Of a stretch of 64,000 nt of DNA, positions 56,322 to 64,000 are shown piece by piece. Position 1 is the stretch's first letter. The number at the start of each line of letters is the position of its first letter. The notes under the pieces were generated by a model. It saw only the letters and a program-made list of their open reading frames with translations, ran no database searches and was not told the origin of the DNA. A program made the position numbers and the translations under genes. The DNA is taken from contig NW_008805065.1 of the NCBI RefSeq assembly GCF_000004825.1, positions 62,001 to 126,000 on the forward strand. Reading direction: 5' to 3'. Origin of the DNA: Heterostelium album PN500. Lineage: Eukaryota; Evosea; Eumycetozoa; Acytosteliales; Acytosteliaceae.

Positions 56322-57814
56322 ATGAAGATTAAATATAATCGATTTCTTATATTTTTATTAGTTGTCTATGTATCTTTTACATTCTCAACAGTTGTTGGCG
56401 AAATAAATGAAAAATCTAAAAAATTAATACTGCCATTGCATTCAGCCCCTTTAAAAGTCTCAATTTCAGAGCTCTCAGGAAATTATATTGGCATAATAAC
56501 ATCAATAACCTTTGGAAATATAACTGCTAAATTATTATTGGATACTGGTTCAAGAATGGTAAGAATAATAAATAAATCTTAAAGAATATTATTATTATTA
56601 AAATAGTAACCAATTAGTGGTTTGGTTTTTAAAAATTTAGTTAGTTTTACCGAAAGAAAATTGTAAAGGATGTTTAATAAAAAAACCATATTATGTTCCA
56701 ACAGAGAAAGCACAGTTGATAGAATGTTCATCAAAAGAATGCATGTCCATAACGAAAACTTTGAATAGTTGTCACGATCGGGAATCAACAGGTTCATGTC
56801 TTGCTGCTATTACTTATGCTGACGGAACTAAATGGATCACTCAATCATACATAGACGAAGTCATTATAAATGGATCAATCATTCCCAATGTTTTGATAGG
56901 AGCCATCATTGGAGATATCGGTACAAAACAGAAATCAATGAACTATGGACTATTGGGTTTGGCAAGATGTTCTGGTGATAGTTGTCTTCCAACTATAGTT
57001 GATTCAATCATTAAATTCACAGGTTATAAAAGTATGTATGAATATATATAATTTAATTATATTAATTTAATTAATATTTATTTTTATATTTTTAATAGAT
57101 ATGTTTGGAATAAGAGTAGAAAAAGATTATAGTGGTAAATTCACTATTGGAGAACCAGATTTAAGAGAAGGTGAGTCAATTGTTTATGCACCATTGATTC
57201 CAAGTTATAATGAAAAATATTTTGTTATGCCGAAATCAATTAAAGTATTGGGTATCGATAGAGTAGTTGAAGTTCCAACACAGCTAATGTCACCAACCAT
57301 AGTAGATACAGGAAGTTCAATATCTTACTTTTCACCAGAAATCTATGATCTAATTGGAAATGAAATAGGTGATGTCTGTACTTTAGAAAATGGATGTGAT
57401 TGGTTAAATAAAAAAGTAAGTAAAAGTTAATCATATTAATAATATTAATAATAAATTTATTTATATTAATTATTTTGTGGAAATCACTAGTGTTTAACTT
57501 TAAATGATACAGATGTCATACATAAATTCCCAACTTTCGAAATAGGTTTAGAAGATAATGTTTATTTTAGAGTACCTTGGGATATCTATATGATTTCATC
57601 GAGTTTACTACCTAATATGTGGTGTATTGGATTGACACGTGGGGAAACGCCAAATAAAAGTTTAATTGGTTTATCATTTATGAGAGGTAAATTAATTAAT
57701 AATATGAAATGTTTATAGCTGAAAGATTAGATTATTAATATTTTATTTTCTATTTTAGATAATTATTTGATTTTTGATAATGAAAATAAAAGAGTTGGAT
57801 TTCTTAAAAGATGA
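56322..57814 (+). CDS. secreted pepsin-like aspartic protease
   Basis: A secreted or lysosomal A1-family protease. Five exons are read: 56322-56558, 56641-57031, 57099-57415, 57491-57686 and 57759-57814. The signal peptide is FLIFLLVVYVSFTFSTVVGE. The first catalytic Asp is in KLLLDTGSRM and the second in TIVDTGSSIS, both in the family D-T-G-S form. The flap region contains ITYADGTKWITQSYID; many Cys (KENCKGC, SSKECMS, NSCHD, CSGDSC) suggest a TAXi/nepenthesin-like disulfide pattern. The end (LIFDNENKRVGFLKR) is the usual A1 terminal strand. About 398 aa. Substrate unknown. Confidence 0.88.
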
Positions 57815-57903
57815 TAATGAAATGGATAACAAAATAAAATAAATCAATTACTACTGGTTTTTTAATGATATTATAATATTTGTATTTTTGATATCATTTT
57901 TTT

Positions 57904-59523
57904 TTATTCTAACCATTTCAATGTACCCATGAGCAAAAACTTTGATGGTAAATCACCTGGACATGGCGCCAAAAATGAAATCTTTTTAGTTTCCATATTA
58001 ATATCAGAGCTATAAAATGAATAATTATGTGATGTTAATAATGATTGTTTTGTTTTGTTTTGAATTTTAAAATTACTTACACATAAAGAAAACCAGCAAC
58101 ATTACTTCTCAAAAGTGATTGTGAATTCTTGGCATAGGAAATGGCGAGTACCGAATGTAACATCTCTGGAGATGGTTGAATCTCTTGGAGTGCCAATGGA
58201 TCGATTACCGATGTTGAACCAATTGGAAGTGCTGTGGATGGCGCTGGTGGACCTCCACCAGTTCTAAATATACAAACATCCTTAAAGTCGACGATGGTGA
58301 TGTGTGGACAGAGATCACCTTGAATGCCATAGAAATACTCACGAATTCTTTGCATTCTAGTTTGTTTTCTAAAGAGTGCAGATCGCAAATAGACACCACC
58401 CGATTTCGGGAGTTTCATTACTTTCATGCCGCTGCTGCTGTTGTTACCGCCGCCGCTCGAAAACTCACGTGATAGATCACTATACAGTTTCTCATTGTCT
58501 ATGACAACGATGATGTTGATTCGCAACAGGTTGATACTCTCACGTAGCAACTCGTAGCCAAGACCCTCTATCCAACCGCAGGTATTCACAATCATACCAG
58601 AGACACGAGCATTGTCGGATTGTTCCATTCGTTTGTCGACAGAGATTCCCAGACTTTGAATCTGTGCTTTGAAGAGTGTCGGATTGATATCGAGTGATGT
58701 GTGACCGTAGTACTGAACGAAAGGAACGGTATTCGAGAGTCCCTCTTCAATGTCGACCGGTCTATCGATCAACGATGCACACAGAGCACCCGGCAAAGTA
58801 ATACTACCCTGTCCTGGATCCAAATCAATGAATGCCGGATTATAACCTAATCTAGCAGAGTATCCCATCAATATCTTTGCTAGGGTACTCTTTCCTACAT
58901 CTGTTGGTCCTGCAATCAATACCTAATAATCATGATATAATATAAAATGTTAAGAGATAGATAGATTTAGTTTGTTTTGTTTGTTTTAATTAGATCTAAT
59001 AATAAAAGTGAATAGTTACTTACTCTTGGACCTTGTTGATTCTTTTGACTTAGTATAGACATACGATGTTGATCCATGATGGAATGTATGTTTGCATATG
59101 AAAGCATGGGTGTACCATTCGATATGTATGCTTTGACATTGTCGGTCACTTCAATTTTACATCCTTTCCAAGAGAATATAGCACCCTTGACATTGTTCAA
59201 TGTGTATTCTCTATTCAATGCTAACTCTGTACCAAAGTATTCTGCAGTACCATCAGCTAACTAATATGATCATATTAAATAGAAAATAGGGTTATTATTA
59301 GTTTATCGTTTGTTAAAGGATTGAATCAATCATTCATTCATTAAACTATTGCAATGATTACAAGTTTATATCTTCTTTACACTAATCTATTTACTTTTAT
59401 TTTTGCTTCTTTATCAATTTCAAATCTTAATTCATCTTCTGATTTCAAAGTATATGGTACCCATGTAATCTGTGGTGTCTGTGTTTGTGTATCTTTTGGT
59501 GAGTCTGGATTGTTTTCAAACAT
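57904..59523 (-). CDS. clp1: polyribonucleotide 5'-kinase / pre-mRNA cleavage factor Clp1
   Basis: Clp1 acts in mRNA 3'-end cleavage (CFII) and tRNA splicing. Exons are 59523-59395, 59260-59024, 58922-58081 and 58009-57904, all in phase, giving about 437 aa against 425 in human. The N-terminal domain has AEYFGTELALNREY and GTPMLSYANIHSIMDQHR. The P-loop is GPTDVGKST, followed by FIDLDPGQGSITLPG, VSGMIVNTCGWIEGLGYELL, LPKSGGVYLRSALFRKQTR and RIREYFYGIQGDLCPHI. It ends LPSKFLLMGTLKWLE, like the animal protein. A poly-Gly/Ser insert lies before the LPKSGG segment. Only about 90 bp separate its stop from that of the protease (convergent). Confidence 0.95.
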
Positions 59524-59756
59524 TCTATATATTTATTAAATGTGATCGATTTCTCTTTGTTTCAGGTTTAAAAAAAACATGAGCAATGATGGTGATCATC
59601 ATTTAATAATTGACATTTAGTAAGATTTATAATTTAAATGATTTTTATTTGATAATAGATTTGTAAAAAAGAAAATTTTACAAATGGAATGAGTTGGATT
59701 TTTTAAAATAGAATAAAAGAGCCAAAATCAATAATTTTCGATTGGATGTCATCTAA

Positions 59757-59829
59757 GCTCGATTAGCTCAGTCGGCAGAGCGTGGTGCTAATAACGCCAC
59801 GGTCGCAGGTTCGATCCCTGCATCGAGCA
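59757..59829 (+). tRNA. tRNA-Ile (anticodon AAU)
   Basis: A 73-nt cloverleaf without an intron. The acceptor stem GCTCGAT pairs with ATCGAGC, with discriminator A. The D-arm is GCTCAGTCGGCAGAGC. The anticodon stem TGGTG/CGCCA encloses CTAATAA, giving anticodon AAT (IAU after editing). The T-arm GCAGGTTCGATCCCTGC contains the B box. A LINE-derived segment starts within about 10-100 bp downstream. Confidence 0.95.
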
Positions 59830-59839
59830 AAGAACATTT

Positions 59840-60288
59840 GAAATATATTTGTCCGCATGCGGTTTTAAACAAAAAACTTAATTGTCAAAGCTTGTCAACA
59901 GACTTATTACTTGGTTCTTCACCAGTGCACCAGATGCCAAAGCAAAGTTCACTGCTTCCGACTTGAAAGGAGCGCGCCACGTACTAATCTAGTATACAAT
60001 ACTATCTTGGACCCCATGAAGTTGACACCGACAGTAACTAGCAGGCTTATCATAGGTGAACACAGAGTGATTTACACACATACCCGCTAAGAATTCTAAG
60101 TGGCTTAAATACATGTACTCAGTCTGCCAAACCAAATCAATGGGAACATCATCCCTTTCTCAAAATGATGGCCATCTCAGCCGGCCTGTGGCTGAATTGC
60201 TCCAACAAATAAATAAATAAAACACGAACCGTAGGGTAATATCCAAGCTCTACACCTTGACTATCAGTAATAAAAAAAAAAAAAAAAA
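59840..60288 (+). mobile_element. LINE-type 3' end with A tail, downstream of tRNA
   Basis: A stretch of markedly higher G+C than the flanks begins soon after tRNA-Ile and ends in a run of 17 A (60272-60288). Its first part has a partial open frame (VNRLITWFFTSAPDAKAKFT) and the remainder looks like a 3' untranslated region. A 5'-truncated copy with a genomic A tail, placed just behind a tRNA gene, is the pattern of the dictyostelid TRE non-LTR elements that target DNA downstream of tRNA genes. The left border was not fixed. Confidence 0.5.
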
Positions 60289-60869
60289 TCACTGCTTTGA
60301 ATGTCTTTTGACAGCTATTGGAATGATGGTTGTCTGAATTTGTGGGATTTATTTCTTCGCTCTGCTGCTTACAAGTTATGGGTCTTTAATAGATTCCTGT
60401 TGTTAAGTAGAAGAAACTCATTTGATTACTTCAAAACTTGGTTATCCATTCTAGATTGTGCCAAAAAATTTACTAACCCAACTTCTTCACCTTCCTTCAA
60501 ACTATTCCATTCGTCTTGGATGGATTTTAGAAACAATCACTTCTCCAGAGTCATACCAGGTAATCCCATCCTTGCTGATGACGTAGCCTCCTATCCTTGA
60601 AGGAAATCTATTCTGTTCTTTTCAACCACAAGTACCCCCATGTCAGCCTTACTGAAGGTCAACTAACCATCCAGATTGGTCACTCTTTTGTTCTCCAATC
60701 TCAGTTCCTACACATTTCCAAGGTAAAAGTGCCTATGCTACGTAACAGCTTATTCAGGCTGTACTCTCACACCTTCTCAATCAACCACAAGCGCACTGGT
60801 CATATCTGTGAATTCTGTGGTGATCCTCTGCCAGTTTCAAATGTTGAAATTTATCAATTTCAAAAATAA
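60289..60869 (+). mobile_element. LINE ORF2 C-terminal fragment
   Basis: This follows the A tail immediately, in the same orientation. It reads SFDSYWNDGCLNLWDLFLRS, then FKTWLSILDCAKKF and SSWMDFRNNHFSRVIPGN to a stop at 60600, and resumes with QFLHISKVKVPMLRNSLFRL, YSHTFSINHKRTGHICEFCG. The Trp-rich layout and the closing Cys/His cluster resemble the region after reverse transcriptase in TRE-type LINEs. It is a dead, truncated fragment. It ends within about 50 bp of the stop of the next gene on the other strand, so it probably supplies that gene's 3' untranslated DNA. Confidence 0.55.
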
Positions 60870-60888
60870 TTGGAATGAATTAAATATA

Positions 60889-63800
60889 TTAAAGACCTTT
60901 ATTCATATCTGATAACCTATTTTTCATCTTCATCTCTTGTTGTTTGAATTTCTTTTTTTTCTTGATTAATAGAGCTGCTGCAATTACGATTGAAAGGAAA
61001 ACTACACCACCAACGACAATTCCTGCAATTGCACCGTTACTTAGCTTCTTGTTTGATGAACATTTGAAATCAGAGGTGTCGGTTGATCCTACATCAATCA
61101 GATTCGAGAAATCTGGATCCAAACTAAGTGAATGATCAAATGCAGTACTTGTAATTCCAACAATGACCGATCTCATCTGTTTGGTTTGTTCAGATTCATT
61201 ATCTTCTATAATTACATTCTGGATGACACTGACTCTACCATCCCTTACACCCTTCGAGAGGAATCTTCCATAAAGACTGTTTTGATCGATATTTAATTTA
61301 ATCCATTGCACTGATTTATCGATAACTCCAACACCAGTTGATGAGCAGACTTTAGAGTTATTGGATTGAATAGATGATCTCATCATGATTTGAATGAGAT
61401 TGGTCTGCTCTTTGAATTGATAGGAACTCATATTCATTGAGAATTTGATTGACGATGCCGGAATGTCAAGTTGTTCATCTGCAAATGTGATGTTTGCAGA
61501 TTGCTTAAAGTATTCAATCGATACATTCAAAAAGGTTGATCGTTGCTCGAGAATCGTTGAGTAATAATATTTTGGATTGGTAGAAGCTGTTGTAAGATCT
61601 GTGAAATTCCATTTGCTGATATTGAATGACTGAACTACATTCATTGTGGCATCCAATTCTCTTACTCCAACGATTTCAATCGATGATGTAATCAAACTTC
61701 CAGACTCTGTGATATTTGTACCTGTCAAAGGATCTGGATAAGCTGGTGGAATTGGTGTAATAATAGTTTCTTTTTGATTTTGATTTCATTAATAAGAATT
61801 AGCTTAAAAGTAAAATAAATTGATACATACTAGATGAACAGGATGGACCATACCATGGATTAAAGCACTGACAAGTAGAATTGATGCATCTACCATTGTT
61901 ATTACATTCTGTTGGTGTTCCTGGACATTTCTGGCTTGGTGTTGTAGTGGGGTTTGGTGTATTTGTTGGATTCGGTGTGTCTGTTGGTTTTGGAGGTAAG
62001 GCACCGTCATAAACAACTGGAATTAACAGTTCATTGGAATCGATTCCATTCTTTGTGACAATGAGAGTGATATTATTTGCGTAAATCGGCTGAATATTAT
62101 TAAAAATAACCATGATACCAGTGTGTACATCAATTCCAGTATTGACATATCCTTTTCCATCTTGATAGTTGATTTTAGTTGAAAATCCGGTGCTGTTCAA
62201 ACCGAAATTTTTTCCAAATACAATCAACTCTCCTCCTTGGTTCGATAGTTTCAATGATTTCTCTAAAATCGGTTCATCATAGCTACGCGATATGTTTATA
62301 TAGTAAGGCCAAGCATTGCTAGAATTTCTTAAATCGTATGTATGGTAGGCACCATAGTTTTTGAAATTGTCAACCAGACCATAAACACTAACCAAAAGCA
62401 AATTAATTCCAAAACCATACTTCAATTGAATGGAACCTTGGAATAAAGTTCCAGTGGGTGTGTCTCTTTTACGCTCCATTGAAACCTGAACGGTATCTGA
62501 GTTTTCCGAGGTCAATATAACTATTGGTGTATGTCTTAATGATAAACCAGCTGGTCCTATATCACTGATAACCATCTCAAATTGAACTGTTCTGTTTTGT
62601 CTTCCAGTATCAATGATTTTTGGTGAAAAGTCAAAAGATGTCATTATTGGTGGATCATTATCTACGATAACTAAAATTAAAATACAAACAATTAATTATT
62701 ATTATTATTTAAATGATTGTTAAAATATTAATATTCTATACTTACTTGTTGGACAAGAAACTTGAATTTTTAGTTGTGATTCCAATTGAGTTCCATAGAT
62801 TGATGTCAGTGGGTTCATTGAGACTAAAGCTGGATTGCGATATGCTTGCTTATCATAAAGTACAACATTTGTCATTGAATATGCTTGAGTACGACAGGTT
62901 CCATTGACTGGGAATCTAATTTCATAGATACCATCAAATTGATCTCCAAAGATCAATGAAGATGAATTGAAATTAATTGTAATTGGTAAAACGTCAAGAT
63001 CTGTAATTACATTCAAAGATCCATAGGAAAAGCCATTTGGAAAATCGGTGATTCTTATATTCCAACCAATCATCTCCACACCTGGATTGTTTATTATAAA
63101 ACTATTACCTGGAATTGCATGAACTTCCTCGAGAATGGGAGGCATGAAATCAGAAGCTAAAATAAATAATAATTTGATCAGAAAAAAGTTGTTGTTATCT
63201 TTATAAAATATTTTAACTAACCTGAATTGACAATAGTTATTGCTGCAATACTTTCACCGAAATATGACTCCAATGTTGGTGAATCTACACTGAATATTGG
63301 GAAATTTAATTGATAAAACATTTTTCCTTGTATCATTCCTTGGGGTATAGTAAATGGGAGGACATATAATCCCAAGCTTGAATTATAACTTCCTGTATAT
63401 CTTAATGAAAAATATGAATTTATGAATATTGGCTCCAAATATCTGAGATGGCTAGTCAAATTGAAATAGATAGTTCCATTTACGTCACCACCCCCGCTTA
63501 AATCAAATTGATTACTTGATATCTTGAAATATGTAATATTAGTAATGTCAAAAGCTAGAAAATAAAATAGACAGTTAATAAAAAGCTATTTTTATTATTA
63601 TTATTGTTGTTGTTTTTATAAAACAAACACTTACTTTCAGTTGGAACTTTAGCAAGTAATCCTCTTCCGACTATTGGGTTGAATAATAGAGCACTTGAGA
63701 AATAATATTGCTTGGAGCAAGCATCATCGACGGCAAGAGTATAGTCATTATAAACAATGACAGGAGAAACTTCATATTCATAAACTCCATTGAGCGCATC

Positions 63801-63946
63801 ACCATAGATGAGAGACGCTGTATTTGTGCCAGGACCGCTTAGAGTGATTGTAGTTACATGACATTCTGAGCTGATATTTAATCTTGCAATCACAGAATAC
63901 CATTGAACTCTAACATAACTAACACTATTTATAACTACATTACTTG
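60889..63946 (-). CDS. IPT/TIG and EGF-type cell-surface protein, 5' end outside
   Basis: A large single-pass membrane protein resembling the ComC/Tgr-like adhesion and signalling proteins of dictyostelids. Exons in the window are 63946-63635, 63554-63222, 63156-62746, 62670-61831 and 61769-60889, phases consistent; the gene continues beyond 64000. The ectodomain has repeated beta-rich units and an IPT/TIG-like fold (LSNQGGELIVFGKNFGLNST). A Pro/Thr hinge follows (TPNPTNTPNPTTTP), then one EGF-like module (CNNNGRCINSTCQCFNPWYG) and a conserved juxtamembrane domain. The helix is GAIAGIVVGGVVFLSIVIAA, followed by KKKKKFKQQEMKMKNRLSDM. It probably acts in cell-cell contact or sensing. The exact orthologue is not decided. 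Confidence 0.8.
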
Positions 63947-64000
63947 CTATCATTTTTATTAAAAATAGAAATAGAAAATAAAATAATAGATTTAGTAGGT

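Noticed and set aside
1-64000. CRISPR arrays, bacterial operons, riboswitches, LTR or virus-like elements
   Set aside because: None seen. The repeats are simple sequence, the genes are spliced and eukaryotic, and no capsid, integrase or LTR signature was recognised.

Overview
The window is nuclear DNA of a dictyostelid social amoeba. The evidence is: very AT-rich intergenic DNA with long A/T runs and trinucleotide repeats; short GT...AG introns of about 60-290 bp; Asn/Gln/Thr homopolymer tracts inside proteins; and family expansions typical of this group, namely F-box/FNIP-repeat proteins, divergent ankyrin proteins, a paxillin PaxB orthologue and an IPT/EGF adhesion-type membrane protein. 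Coding regions are richer in G+C than is usual for Dictyostelium discoideum, which fits a Polysphondylium/Heterostelium or Cavenderia type species. That species call is inference. No LTR or virus-like element was recognised.

Layout. 0-9 kb: the 3' end of a RhoGEF (DH-PH) gene, a decayed DNA-transposon trace, a PTTG1IP-like membrane protein, an ankyrin protein and paxB. 9.5-20.5 kb: a tandem pair of ankyrin proteins with a tiny two-exon gene between them, an F-box-type pseudogene, an F-box/FNIP gene and scattered FNIP gene debris. 20.8-24.3 kb: the exosome helicase Mtr4, with a MITE-like hairpin in an intron. 24.3-28.9 kb: a gene-poor 4.6 kb stretch with only candidate exons. 28.9-39.7 kb: a mitochondrial PPR protein, a small protein, a BRCT protein with a long charged spacer, a four-exon protein of unknown family, a kelch-like propeller and a multi-pass membrane protein. 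40.6-50.0 kb: a cluster of F-box/FNIP genes and pseudogenes on both strands. 50.6-60 kb: dph5, cct8, an atypical Rho GTPase, an aspartic protease and clp1. 59.7-60.9 kb: tRNA-Ile(AAU) followed by two LINE fragments. 60.9-64 kb: an IPT/EGF-type cell-surface protein whose 5' end lies outside the window.

The housekeeping genes cover RNA decay and 3'-end formation (Mtr4, Clp1), translation (Dph5, tRNA-Ile) and folding (Cct8). A cytoskeleton and adhesion theme links the RhoGEF, paxillin, the Rho GTPase and the IPT/EGF protein. The F-box/FNIP proteins probably feed substrates to SCF ubiquitin ligases. Many genes were reassembled across introns by reading splice sites by eye, so exon ends are predictions. 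Most of them close with correct phase.

The most interesting points are: a Rho GTPase with substitutions at both classic GTPase-critical positions (Gly12 and Gln61); the inverted and broken F-box/FNIP copies; the hairpin element in the mtr4 intron; LINE pieces stacked behind a tRNA gene; and several very small spliced genes.
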